Assembly (NCBI RefSeq): GCF_012927645.1
Contig: NZ_JABBMT010000011.1
Coordinates: 57,518-121,517, forward strand
Length of the DNA: 64,000 nucleotides
Source of the DNA: Pseudoalteromonas arctica
GTDB lineage: Bacteria; Pseudomonadota; Gammaproteobacteria; Enterobacterales; Alteromonadaceae
Direction of reading: 5' to 3'
Positions within the stretch are counted from its first letter, which is position 1. Every line of letters begins with the position of its first letter. A model generated the notes under the pieces. The model did not search any database, was not told where the DNA came from, and worked only from the letters and a program-made list of their open reading frames with translations. Of this stretch, positions 1-8,038 are shown one piece after another. A program made the position numbers and the translations under genes.

Positions 1-474
1 GCCGGTCGCTAAATCAAGGCGAGCAAAGTCCCAACCACGGCCAATCCATAATGACTTATTATCGGTGGCAACCATACTAAATACTGACTGACTTAAAACT
101 TGCTCTTCACTGGTAGGTTTTGATAAAAATTGTTGGTAGCTATCGGTCCTTGGATCATAGCGAAATAGCCCTGCAATTAACGACGCAATCCAAATATAAC
201 CATCTGGGTCTTGATATATAAGGTCAATAATTGCTTCATCTAGCTCACCATTAGGCCCAGCGATATGTACCACCTGATAGCCATCGTAACGATTTAACCC
301 CCCTTCAGTTGCTAACCAAAGATAGCCGCTTTTATCTATCAACATGGTACTAACATAGCTTTGTGATAAACCTTCACTTGGCGATAAACGTTTTACCTGC
401 GCCATAGCAACTTGACTAGCAACAACTGAGGTGGCTAACAAAAAGAATATACAAGTCTTAAACCATTGACCCAT
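1..474 (-). CDS. Propeller-type sensor protein, N-terminal part (cut by window edge)
   Basis: Only the first 158 residues are visible; the gene continues past the left edge. Residues 1-26 look like a signal peptide (hydrophobic core FFLLATSVVAS, cleavage near AMAQ). Two beta-propeller repeats of the two-component-regulator propeller (Reg_prop) type follow, seen as GYLWLATEGGLNRYDG at about 50-65 and GYIWIASLIAGLFRYDP at about 92-108. Family knowledge: such propellers form periplasmic sensor domains, usually followed by a transmembrane helix and a histidine kinase or GGDEF output, which cannot be seen here. The ATG at 474 has GGAA about 8 bases upstream. The propeller is fairly sure; the output type is unknown. 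Confidence 0.75.
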   Translation of the reverse strand, partial: MGQWFKTCIFFLLATSVVASQVAMAQVKRLSPSEGLSQSYVSTMLIDKSGYLWLATEGGLNRYDGYQVVHIAGPNGELDEAIIDLIYQDPDGYIWIASLIAGLFRYDPRTDSYQQFLSKPTSEEQVLSQSVFSMVATDNKSLWIGRGWDFARLDLATG

Positions 475-657
475 TTAAATTTCCACGTAGTTGTTTTAAC
501 AAATTAATTCTGCAAGCCGCGACAATTACAAAGTAATGATAAACGCCCCACACTTGATCTTGTCTGGTTGCCCAGCCTCAGGCTTTGTATTGATCATAAA
601 ACTTATTCACTAAAGGAGTTTTAAGTAGCTCTAAGCATTCAAAACGCAATACCATCA

Positions 658-861
658 TTAACTTTGCATCATCGCTAAATATTGTTCGAATTGCTGCTTC
701 AAAAACATCTGCTCTGCCACTGGGCGACTATGAATTGTATTGTATATTTGCTCACGAGTACTTTTACCACGTTTTATTTGATAAGCCCAAAACGATGCCT
801 CGTAATCCAATTGAATTTGATATTTTTGTTCACGCGGTAGTAAGCATAAGTTAAACGACAT
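658..861 (-). CDS. Small conserved hypothetical protein (DUF3283-like)
   Basis: A 67-residue cytoplasmic protein with no signal peptide or membrane segment, rich in Gln and aromatic residues. The opening MSFNLCLLPREQKYQIQLD resembles the short DUF3283 proteins of Vibrio and Pseudoalteromonas as I recall them; no function is established. It stands alone between the divergent start of the propeller sensor and a palindromic repeat element. The SD is weak (CTGG before the ATG). The family assignment is from memory and moderate; that it is a real gene is likely. Confidence 0.6.
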   Translation of the reverse strand: MSFNLCLLPREQKYQIQLDYEASFWAYQIKRGKSTREQIYNTIHSRPVAEQMFLKQQFEQYLAMMQS

Positions 862-912
862 AAATTACCAGCTATTACTAATCATATTAATACCCAGAGT
901 ATAACAAACAAC

Positions 913-1030
913 TATGCCCAAACCACCTCAAGATGCGAGCGTCATTGGAATGACAAGCGATTTAGGCAAGACATTGATATTAAGCCCCTGGGAAACGTTG
1001 AATTCTGTATCCTGAGGTGGCTTGGGTATA
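913..1030. repeat. MITE-like palindromic element, copy 1 (118 bp)
   Basis: The ends are inverted repeats: TATGCCCAAACCACCTCA on the left and TGAGGTGGCTTGGGTATA on the right. The whole unit aligns with the reverse complement of the element at 7573-7661, including interior words such as TTGATATTAAG, except for about 28 extra bases near the left arm. There is no ORF inside. It fits a small non-autonomous mobile element or large REP-like unit. Confidence 0.8.
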
Positions 1031-1113
1031 AATAAAAGAGTCACGGCTAAACTTGCGCTTTTTAGCTTTTAAACGTAGATTGGTAGTGTTTTTAGTCTTG
1101 ATATGGAAACGCT

Positions 1114-1809
1114 GTGATTAAGTACTTCCTTCACCTCATAATGATCAGTTGCTTACTAACGTCACTGAGCACTTTAGCAAACACAAAACAGATGCGATTC
1201 AATCGCCCAGCAGATACACCACAAGCTCGCTATGTTATTGAGCTGATGACCCTTGCATATAAGGAACTCGGCTATGATGTAGATATTATTGACTTTAATC
1301 ACCAAAGCGCTTTATCTGCAGCGAACAATGGCACGCTTGATGGCCAATTAGGACGAATAGCCAGTATCAGCCAACAATATCAAAACTTGCATCAGGTTAA
1401 CTTTTCGCTATTTGAGTTTAACCTTGTACTATTAAAAAACTGCCAACAATGCACACTTGAGCAGCTAGATAATATCGCTATTCAAGTTGGGTATCCTGCG
1501 GCGCAGAGTTATCTTAACGAACACCCTTTTATTGGTGACATTATTAAGGTGAAAAGCGTCACGGCTCAACTTAATTTACTCACTCAAGGTAAAGTCCAAG
1601 GTGTGATTTTACTCGACTTTTTATTATCGACTAAACACCCTAAGTTTAATATTAAGCAATTTCAAACTGAAGTGTTGGCACCGATAAAAAGCTTTCATTT
1701 TTTGCATTCACGCCATAGCGCGTTAATACCTAAACTTGAAGAGCAACTGCATAAACTCAATGAAAACGGTACAATTCGTTTACTCAGAGCGAAACATAAT
1801 CTTGATTAA
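1114..1809 (+). CDS. Periplasmic solute-binding family 3-like protein
   Basis: A 231-residue protein with an N-terminal signal peptide (about residues 1-22, ending STLANTK) and a fold pattern like periplasmic amino-acid-binding proteins (SBP_bac_3). The early segment resembles the first lobe (VIELMTLAYKELGYDVDII), and GTLDGQLGR resembles the D-x-x-x-x-R binding region. It has no lipobox and no ABC permease beside it, so it is probably a stand-alone binding or sensing protein, a type common in marine gammaproteobacteria. Two cysteines (KNCQQC) could form a disulfide. Its last codons overlap the convergent DUF1289 gene by 4 bp, which leaves no room for a terminator. The ligand is unknown. Confidence 0.75.
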   Translation: MIKYFLHLIMISCLLTSLSTLANTKQMRFNRPADTPQARYVIELMTLAYKELGYDVDIIDFNHQSALSAANNGTLDGQLGRIASISQQYQNLHQVNFSLFEFNLVLLKNCQQCTLEQLDNIAIQVGYPAAQSYLNEHPFIGDIIKVKSVTAQLNLLTQGKVQGVILLDFLLSTKHPKFNIKQFQTEVLAPIKSFHFLHSRHSALIPKLEEQLHKLNENGTIRLLRAKHNLD

Positions 1810-2051
1810 AAACCAAAATCCCCTTGCTCAGGAGCTACTGGTTTAGCGTCAAGTGCTTGGCGTTTTTGCAAGTAACGCTTATAACGTTGTTGACACAAAC
1901 TGATGACTTGCTTTTTTTCTACGTTTGAAAATGAATTCCAGCCAAAGCGCTCTTCCCTACTTCGGTAGCAACCTTTGCAATAGCCTCGGTTATTTACCTC
2001 GCAAATGTTTTTGCAAGGACTTGGAATTTCAAAAATTTCAATTTGTTGCAT
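1806..2051 (-). CDS. DUF1289 family small cysteine-rich protein
   Basis: The motif IPSPCKNICEV, then GYCKGCYRSREE and a conserved Trp (GWNSF), is diagnostic for DUF1289. The four cysteines (PC, IC, YC, GC) probably bind a metal. Family members are 60-90 residues and often lie beside metabolic genes; their function is not established. I place the start at the ATG at 2051 (MQQIEIFEIPSPC), which matches the usual family start; an in-frame ATG at 2060 would add three residues. The 3' end overlaps the upstream convergent gene by 4 bp. Confidence 0.8.
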   Translation of the reverse strand: MQQIEIFEIPSPCKNICEVNNRGYCKGCYRSREERFGWNSFSNVEKKQVISLCQQRYKRYLQKRQALDAKPVAPEQGDFGF

Positions 2052-2114
2052 AGTAAACATCGGCCAATAAACACAACTTTAGTATAGCCCGTTTTTTAAG
2101 ATGTTTTACAGTAG

Positions 2115-3248
2115 TTATTGGCCGCTTTCGTTACTATTAAGCTCAACTTTACGATGAAATGGCTTAGCGTACATAGCTAACACCAGTGGTTTTAGCTCAT
2201 CTGGCACACGCGCCAGGCGCATCTCAAATGCCTGAGCATCGTCTTTATCAATCACCGCTTGTTTACAGCCACCCGCAATGTAGTTCCCGGGATGTAAAAA
2301 AAACGAATCAATAATTTGCTGATCAATGGTTTTTGCCAACTGCTCTGCTGATTCACACCCTTCTTTAATTGGTTGTCCAAATGCTAAATGAACATGCCCT
2401 TTTGCGGTACTAAAACCTTCAACAATACTGGCAATATCTTCACCCGCTGACTTAACATATTTACCATGATGCTGCTTATGATAAAGCTCTTTGGCTTTGG
2501 CTGTTGCGCAAGGTTCATATTGATATGAAATTGATACTGGTACAATTTTTAGCTCACGTATATATTCAGCAAACTCTTTTTTTTGCTTACGACCATTAAG
2601 CTGCAACATTTTAAGTAGCGCAGGATCTGTTTGATCAAAGCCATCTTTAGCACGGCCTTCTTTTTGTGCAATCCAAATTGAATTACCGCCAGTAAGCGAA
2701 TCATAAATATAAGCCGAAAGCTGCGATAATGCTTTGAGCATTTCTTTTGGCGCTTTAACTGAGCGCTTAACAATAAAGCTTTTATTTAAACGCATCAGTT
2801 CGGTGATATAAGGGATTTGCAGTAAATTATCACCGATGGCAATACGGACTGTCTTCATTTTATGGCTGAATAAGCCCCAATTAATTAACGCAGGATCAAG
2901 TACGATATCGCGATGATTTGAGATAAACAAATACGCTTGCTTTGGATCAAGTTGATCCAAACCAGAAAAAGTCACCTCAGTTGTGGTGCGTTTTACCAGC
3001 TGTGCTAAATACTTAGCAACGATTTGTTGAACTTGCTCAACACTGTTGATAGCGCCCCACTTTTTACGTAACTGATACTTTACCAATGTTCTAGACAACA
3101 AAGGTATAGCTGATAAAAAACGCGGTAAGTTATATTTTGCAACTACATCAATAAACGCATTATCATCAATCAAACGTGCAACCGAAGCGGCTACTTCATC
3201 ATCATTGTAAGGTCTTATATCTGCGTACTTGTCCACTGGCTCACTCAT
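2115..3248 (-). CDS. Glycerol-3-phosphate/1-acyl-glycerol-phosphate acyltransferase family protein
   Basis: A PlsC/PlsB-type acyltransferase of about 377 residues. The catalytic block reads SNHRDIVLDPALINW, and a later IAQKEGRAKDG matches the substrate-binding E-G-R block of the family. It likely transfers acyl groups to a glycerophosphate or related lipid at the inner membrane; the true substrate is unknown. The frame is open up to 3290, but those extra codons lie in a perfect hairpin that looks like the terminator of the upstream permease gene, so I take the ATG at 3248 (MSEPVDKYAD) as the start. The spacing from His to Asp is five residues rather than the canonical four. Confidence 0.8.
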   Translation of the reverse strand: MSEPVDKYADIRPYNDDEVAASVARLIDDNAFIDVVAKYNLPRFLSAIPLLSRTLVKYQLRKKWGAINSVEQVQQIVAKYLAQLVKRTTTEVTFSGLDQLDPKQAYLFISNHRDIVLDPALINWGLFSHKMKTVRIAIGDNLLQIPYITELMRLNKSFIVKRSVKAPKEMLKALSQLSAYIYDSLTGGNSIWIAQKEGRAKDGFDQTDPALLKMLQLNGRKQKKEFAEYIRELKIVPVSISYQYEPCATAKAKELYHKQHHGKYVKSAGEDIASIVEGFSTAKGHVHLAFGQPIKEGCESAEQLAKTIDQQIIDSFFLHPGNYIAGGCKQAVIDKDDAQAFEMRLARVPDELKPLVLAMYAKPFHRKVELNSNESGQ

Positions 3249-3265
3249 TACTGCATCTTTAAAGT

Positions 3266-3295
3266 TAAAAAACGGTGCGCTCATGCGCACCGTTT
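3266..3295 (-). terminator. Intrinsic terminator of the metal permease gene
   Basis: A perfect 11-bp stem, AAACGGTGCGC paired with GCGCACCGTTT, around a 4-base loop. On the minus strand it is followed by a T run. It lies downstream of the permease stop at 3406 and just upstream of the acyltransferase start at 3248. Confidence 0.75.
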
Positions 3296-3405
3296 ATATT
3301 CTATGGGCGATTATAACTCAGACAACCTAAAATGCGAACTAAGTCATTAATTTGCTCCATTGTTTATATTTTATAACCGCTAAAAATATATTTAATAACA
3401 TTCAA

Positions 3406-4530
3406 TTATGCAATACTCTTACCTGTATTACTAAACGCTCTTTTAAGAACTAAACGCACCATTAACAGCGCTAAAATAGTACCACAGAGAAGAGTTAACC
3501 AATGTGGTAACACTTGATGTTCTGCACCTAATAATGGTGTAACAACAAAGCCAAACTCTGCCACTAAATAATCGGTTAAAAAGCCAAATATTAAAGCAAC
3601 GCCTATTACACCTATTAAATAAGCAACCACGGCACGTTTACCAAGCTCATTAGCCACAACACCTAACGTAGCAATATTGGTAGCCGGCCCCGCAAGCATA
3701 AATACCAATACGGCTCCCGGAGATACGCCACTCAATAATAACCCAGCCGCAATGGGTGTAGATGCGGTTGCGCAAATGTACATTGGAATACTGATCACTA
3801 TCACCACCAGCATAGCCAAAATACCACTGCCCCATTGGGTTAAAAATGATTCTGGCACATAAGTTTGCACTAAGGCTGCAAAGAACAAACCAATCATTAG
3901 CCAGACCATAGTATCGGATAACAGTTTATTACAGCTAAAACTCATTGCTTGTCGCATCTTCTGCCATTGACTTTGCGATGCTGTAGGTGCTGTATCGCAA
4001 CAGCTAGTTGCAGCTTTAGACTGAGACGGTTTAGGTGCACAGCAACTAGTTTTTACTTCAGTTTCTGCTGATTCAGACGCACAACAACCAGTTTCCACTG
4101 CAGTTTCTACAGCTGCTGTTATTTGTTGTTTATCGCTATCACGCCCTACTAATACACCAGCAACAATAGCACTGCAAATCGCAGCTATGGGACGAATAAT
4201 CGCCATAAATGGGCCTAATAACACATACGACACTGACACCGAATCAACCCCAGTTTCAGGAGTCGACACTAAAAACGCAGTGGTGGCACTTTTTGAAGCA
4301 CCAGCACGTCTTAGACCTATTGCAGCAGGTATTACACCGCACGAGCACAACGGCATTGGCGCACCAATAAAAGCAGCTTTAACAGTGGTCAAAAAACCTT
4401 CTTTACCTAAATGTTTATTTAAAAAATTTGCCGGTAAATACACATTTAATAACCCGGCAATGAGTAAACCAAGCATTAACCAAGGGGCAGATAATAAAAA
4501 TAACTGCCAAAAATTATTGAGTAAGTCCAT
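3406..4530 (-). CDS. SO_0444-type Cu/Zn efflux permease
   Basis: A 374-residue integral membrane permease (DUF318/ArsP-like) with two bundles of hydrophobic helices around a hydrophilic middle loop. Family motifs include PLCSCGVIPAA, STPETGVDS and CATASTPIAAG. The loop at about 140-185 holds three Cys-Cys pairs (GCCAS, SCCAP, SCCDT), probably metal-binding in the cytoplasm. Family knowledge: the Shewanella SO_0444 permease exports zinc or copper and sits beside a MerR regulator, as here. The regulator gene overlaps this start by 17 bp, so the two form one operon. The product is inferred to lower cytosolic metal levels. A strong terminator follows. Confidence 0.85.
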   Translation of the reverse strand: MDLLNNFWQLFLLSAPWLMLGLLIAGLLNVYLPANFLNKHLGKEGFLTTVKAAFIGAPMPLCSCGVIPAAIGLRRAGASKSATTAFLVSTPETGVDSVSVSYVLLGPFMAIIRPIAAICSAIVAGVLVGRDSDKQQITAAVETAVETGCCASESAETEVKTSCCAPKPSQSKAATSCCDTAPTASQSQWQKMRQAMSFSCNKLLSDTMVWLMIGLFFAALVQTYVPESFLTQWGSGILAMLVVIVISIPMYICATASTPIAAGLLLSGVSPGAVLVFMLAGPATNIATLGVVANELGKRAVVAYLIGVIGVALIFGFLTDYLVAEFGFVVTPLLGAEHQVLPHWLTLLCGTILALLMVRLVLKRAFSNTGKSIA

Positions 4531-4927
4531 CGATGTCCTCCAAAGTGGTTAATATTGAACAGTTATCTGCGGGCTCTTGTCCGCCACAGCACTTATCAGC
4601 AAGTACCGATAGTGATTGATGAAAACGTGTTAGCTCTGCAATGCGCTCTGCGACTAAGTCACGTTTTTGTAGTGTTAAATCTTTTACTTCATGACATGAG
4701 TGCTGATGCTTTTTAAATTTAATTTGTAGTAACTCTTTGATCTCAGCCAAACTAAAGCCAACATTTTTAGCACGTAAAATAAACTTCATTTGCTTTAACT
4801 CCACTTCACCATAATCGCGATAACCAGACCCAGTTCGATTTGATAGCGTTAACAAATTATGTTTTTCATAGTATCTTAGGGTATCTGTAGAGACACCTAA
4901 CTGATTAGCAAACTCACCTATTTTCAT
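4514..4927 (-). CDS. MerR-family zinc/copper-responsive regulator
   Basis: A 137-residue MerR protein beginning MKIGEFANQLGVSTDTLRYYE, the canonical winged-helix start. A long dimerisation helix follows, then a C-terminal metal site. Cysteines at HSCHEV and in DKCCGGQEPADNC match the ZntR arrangement of one Cys in the helix and a Cys-Cys...Cys loop, which points to Zn(II) or a similar divalent ion. The frame is open further upstream, but those codons cross the MerR-type promoter, so the start is the ATG at 4927. It is the first gene of the permease operon and probably activates its own promoter when metal binds. Confidence 0.85.
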   Translation of the reverse strand: MKIGEFANQLGVSTDTLRYYEKHNLLTLSNRTGSGYRDYGEVELKQMKFILRAKNVGFSLAEIKELLQIKFKKHQHSCHEVKDLTLQKRDLVAERIAELTRFHQSLSVLADKCCGGQEPADNCSILTTLEDIDGLTQ

Positions 4928-4963
4928 CTGTGTCTCCAATGAGTGTATTATCAACTGATACCA

Positions 4964-4995
4964 AGTATAAACCTTAGAGTACACACCAAGGTCAA
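4964..4995 (-). promoter_or_regulatory. MerR-type promoter with 20-bp spacer
   Basis: On the minus strand, -35 TTGACC (4990-4995) and -10 TATACT (4964-4969) are separated by 20 bp, the overlong spacing typical of MerR-activated promoters. The spacer holds the dyad ACCTTGG...CTAAGGT (4971-4992). The predicted transcript starts about 30 bases before the MerR ATG at 4927. Confidence 0.85.
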
Positions 4996-5030
4996 GCATT
5001 AAAATTATTTTATATAATAAAGGAAAGCGC

Positions 5031-5975
5031 ATGAACATTACACTTCTCGATTCTGCCACATTAGCAGGCACATCACTTGAGCCTTTTCAAACACTTGGCA
5101 ATTTCACTAGTTATTCACTAACCAGCCCAACACAAGTTTTAGCGCACAGTGCAGGCGCTGATGTATTAATCACTAATAAAGTAGTACTTAATCGCGAAAC
5201 ACTGGCAAAACTACCTGAGTTAAAGCTCATATGTGTGGCCGCAACTGGTACTAACAATGTTGATTTAGTCGCCGCGAAAGAATTTGGTATTGCCGTAACC
5301 AATGTTGCAGGCTACTCAACACCTTCGGTTGTACAACACACCTTTGCTTTGATCACTAACTTACTCGGTAATACCCACCGTTATATTGCCGATTGCCAAC
5401 AAGGCTTATGGCAACAAAGTGAGATGTTTTGTCGCCTTGATTATCGTTTTAATGATATTGGCGGTAAAACCTTAGCAATTATCGGTTATGGTTCGCTTGG
5501 TAAAGCAGTTGCAGATGTTGCAAAAGCATTTGGTGCAAATGTAATCATTAGTGAGCGTAAAGATCACAGCCCAAGAGAAGGTCGCACGGAGTTTTTTCAC
5601 GCAATAAAGAGCGCCGACATTATCAGTGTTCACTGCCCATTAACCGATCAAAGCCGCGATCTAATTGGCAGTGAAGAGCTGGCGATGATGAAACCTAGCG
5701 CCATTTTAATTAACACCGCACGCGGTGGCATTGTTAACGAAGCACAGTTAGCGCAGGCATTAGAAAATAAACAGATCGCAGGAGCTGGGTTCGATGTGTT
5801 AAGCAAAGAACCTGCTGAGCTAGATAACCCACTGGCCGCTTATCGTGGTGATAATTTAATACTGACTCCACATATTGCATGGGCCAGTGAAGAGTCAATC
5901 ATTCGCTTAGTAAAGCAAGTCAGCTTAAATATTTGCGCATTTAGCCAAGGTGAAAGCTTAAACAGGTTGGTGTAA
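5031..5975 (+). CDS. D-2-hydroxyacid dehydrogenase (glycerate dehydrogenase-like)
   Basis: A 314-residue NAD(P)-dependent dehydrogenase that interconverts a 2-hydroxyacid and a 2-oxoacid. The nucleotide-binding loop GYGSLG is at about 153-158. The catalytic Arg is in NTARGG (about 231), the Glu in DVLSKEP (about 260) and the His in TPHIAW (about 281), so the active site is complete. It is closest in appearance to HprA-type hydroxypyruvate/glycerate dehydrogenases; the substrate cannot be fixed from sequence alone. A clear SD (AAAGGAAAG) precedes the ATG. It is divergent from the MerR operon, and nothing shown here links it to metal. Confidence 0.85.
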   Translation: MNITLLDSATLAGTSLEPFQTLGNFTSYSLTSPTQVLAHSAGADVLITNKVVLNRETLAKLPELKLICVAATGTNNVDLVAAKEFGIAVTNVAGYSTPSVVQHTFALITNLLGNTHRYIADCQQGLWQQSEMFCRLDYRFNDIGGKTLAIIGYGSLGKAVADVAKAFGANVIISERKDHSPREGRTEFFHAIKSADIISVHCPLTDQSRDLIGSEELAMMKPSAILINTARGGIVNEAQLAQALENKQIAGAGFDVLSKEPAELDNPLAAYRGDNLILTPHIAWASEESIIRLVKQVSLNICAFSQGESLNRLV

Positions 5976-6139
5976 TAAACTAAATTTTAGTTTTTACTAC
6001 TATGTAAGGTGGTTAAATACAATTTACCACTTTGCAAAAAACAACTAACCACATGATTTTTAATAAATTAAAATATTGGCAGATTCTTTGCTACTTAATA
6101 AATAAATTAATAATCACTATTTAGTATCAGGATAAAATA

Positions 6140-6520
6140 ATGAAAAAAGCACTTTTAATTGCCGCCCTTACAGTCCCATTTCTTACTGGTTGTGTCATTG
6201 CTGTATCAGACGGTGAAGCAGAAACGCATTGGGCAGGTAATAATTCAAGCTGGGAAAAGCACCATCAATCTAATCGTGAAACTATCGCATCGTTAGGACT
6301 AGATAGCAGCTATCAAAGTGTTTTAAATCAACTTAAAACCCCTGACTTTACTGAGTTACTAAAAGAAGACGGCGATGTATATCAAGTGCTATTTTATGTC
6401 ACTCACAGTATTCACTCTGACGGAAAAGTGACAAAAGATGAATGCACACCACTGATCTTTAAAAACGAGAAGCTGATAGGTGTGGGTGATAGTATTTATA
6501 ATTCACTTAGTGCCGCCTAG
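6140..6520 (+). CDS. DUF3192-type lipoprotein
   Basis: A 126-residue putative lipoprotein with signal MKKALLIAALTVPFLTGC (lipobox LTGC, lipidated Cys18). The C-terminal stretch THSIHSDGKVTKDECTPLIFKN[E]K-like region carries the HSDG and KDECT pattern that I associate with DUF3192 proteins of Shewanella and Vibrio. Its function is unknown. It is monocistronic, with SD CAGGATAAA before the ATG and a hairpin terminator just after the stop. Confidence 0.75.
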   Translation: MKKALLIAALTVPFLTGCVIAVSDGEAETHWAGNNSSWEKHHQSNRETIASLGLDSSYQSVLNQLKTPDFTELLKEDGDVYQVLFYVTHSIHSDGKVTKDECTPLIFKNEKLIGVGDSIYNSLSAA

Positions 6521-6535
6521 ACACTAAACGAAGAC

Positions 6536-6566
6536 AATAAAGAGTGGAGCATACTCACTCTTTATT
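6536..6566. terminator. Bidirectional terminator between convergent genes
   Basis: A 10-bp stem, ATAAAGAGTG paired with CACTCTTTAT, with a 9-base loop and A/T-rich flanks on both sides. It sits between the convergent DUF3192 gene and the REC-GGDEF gene. Confidence 0.7.
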
Positions 6567-6586
6567 TACTGTAATAACTGACTTTA

Positions 6587-7504
6587 CTAACTTGCAGCAA
6601 TAACCCGAGTGATAATTTTATCGCGACCACTCCCTTTAGCTTGATACAAACCTAAATCGGCTTCTTCAAGTAATATATGCTCAGCATAAACTTGACCAAA
6701 CTCAGTGGTAGCAACCCCAATACTTATCGTAATATGAGCGGCGTTGAGTGATGCTTTATGCGGTATAGCAAGCGCATTAACAGCATCTCTGAGTTTATTA
6801 GCAAATTCCAATGCCTCTTGTTGGTTAATATCGGGTAACACAGCGGCAAATTCTTCACCACCGTAGCGCGCAACAAAGTCAGTACCCCCACGCTCACACG
6901 CTGCAACTAATGCGTGTGCAACCCGTTTAAGACAGTCATCCCCAGCACGGTGACCATAACAATCGTTATAACGCTTAAAGTGATCTATATCTATTAATAG
7001 CACCGATAACGGTGTACCAGCTCGACGACTGCGACGCCATTCACGCGATAAACTTTCATCTAAATAACGTCGATTAGGTATTTCTGTCAGCCCATCAATG
7101 GAAGCGAGCATTTCTAACAAGTCATTTTTTTGCTTGATCAATAATTGATTACGCACTCGAGCACGAACAATTGCGGGACTAAATGGCTTAGCAATATAGT
7201 CCATCGCGCCTAATTCAAACCCTTTCGCTTCATCATCATCGCTTGTATTAGCTGAAATAAAGATGACTGGAATAGCGTGCGTAGTTGAATTTTCTTTTAA
7301 CTGAATTAACACCTCATAGCCATTTATGCCAGGCATGACTATATCGAGGATAATTAAGTCAACCGTCGTTGATTTAACAAATGTCAGGGCTTTTTCACCA
7401 CTTTCAACTAAAAATATTTCGTGATCATTCGCTAATGTTTTTTCCAACACCAATCGATTTAATGGATCATCATCAACGATCAGTATTTTAGCTTTCTTCA
7501 ACAT
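6587..7504 (-). CDS. Response-regulator diguanylate cyclase (REC-GGDEF)
   Basis: 305 residues: an N-terminal receiver domain (KILIVDDDPLNR, phospho-acceptor Asp in LIILDIVMPG near residue 54, KPF near 106) and a C-terminal GGDEF domain with an intact GGEEF signature. It should make cyclic-di-GMP from two GTP when phosphorylated, and it is probably cytoplasmic. The residues in the inhibitory I-site position read GGTD instead of RxxD, so product feedback may be lost. The cognate kinase is not adjacent. SD AAGG precedes the ATG. Confidence 0.9.
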   Translation of the reverse strand: MLKKAKILIVDDDPLNRLVLEKTLANDHEIFLVESGEKALTFVKSTTVDLIILDIVMPGINGYEVLIQLKENSTTHAIPVIFISANTSDDDEAKGFELGAMDYIAKPFSPAIVRARVRNQLLIKQKNDLLEMLASIDGLTEIPNRRYLDESLSREWRRSRRAGTPLSVLLIDIDHFKRYNDCYGHRAGDDCLKRVAHALVAACERGGTDFVARYGGEEFAAVLPDINQQEALEFANKLRDAVNALAIPHKASLNAAHITISIGVATTEFGQVYAEHILLEEADLGLYQAKGSGRDKIITRVIAAS

Positions 7505-8038
7505 TTACTGGCCTTGTATTTGAATGTATCTATTTACTCGTGCTAATTCGAATTCTAACTGAGTCAGGGATATATACCCAAGCCGCCTCAAGATGCAGAA
7601 TTCAGCCTTTCACAGGAGCTTAATATCAACGACACTCGCATCTTGAGGTGGTTTGGGTATACGCACTAATCGTTCCAAAGTATTTGCTTACCTCGGCAAT
7701 TTTAATTATTGCAGATGACTTATACACAATTTAGCACGTTTATTCACATAAATTGCAATAAATCATTACGTCTTGAAAGCTGACTTAATGCAACAGATTA
7801 ATTAATTCCCCGCTCAGAATGAATCACTAAAGTATTGTGTCAGGCGATAGGATCCAATTGAGCCACAATATTAACAGTTATACTAAAGAGACACTCAACT
7901 GCCACCAGCAGGCGGTACAATAAATACCACAGCCAGTGAACGACAGTAATGTTTTAAAGGTAGAAAGTTCAAACTACAGGCCGATGCTTAGCGCTAACTT
8001 TGTGCACAAGGTTAGCGAGCCAAGTGGGACTGTGCAAG
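7505..8038. other. Intergenic stretch holding MITE copy 2
   Basis: There is no ORF of note on either strand. The stretch holds the 89-bp MITE-like copy at 7573-7661. From 7662 to 8038 I see nothing recognisable. Confidence 0.5.
7573..7661. repeat. MITE-like palindromic element, copy 2 (89 bp)
   Basis: The terminal 24-base arms are inverted repeats with two mismatches: TATACCCAAGCCGCCTCAAG on the left and CTTGAGGTGGTTTGGGTATA on the right. Read in reverse complement, it aligns end to end with 913-1030. Confidence 0.85.
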
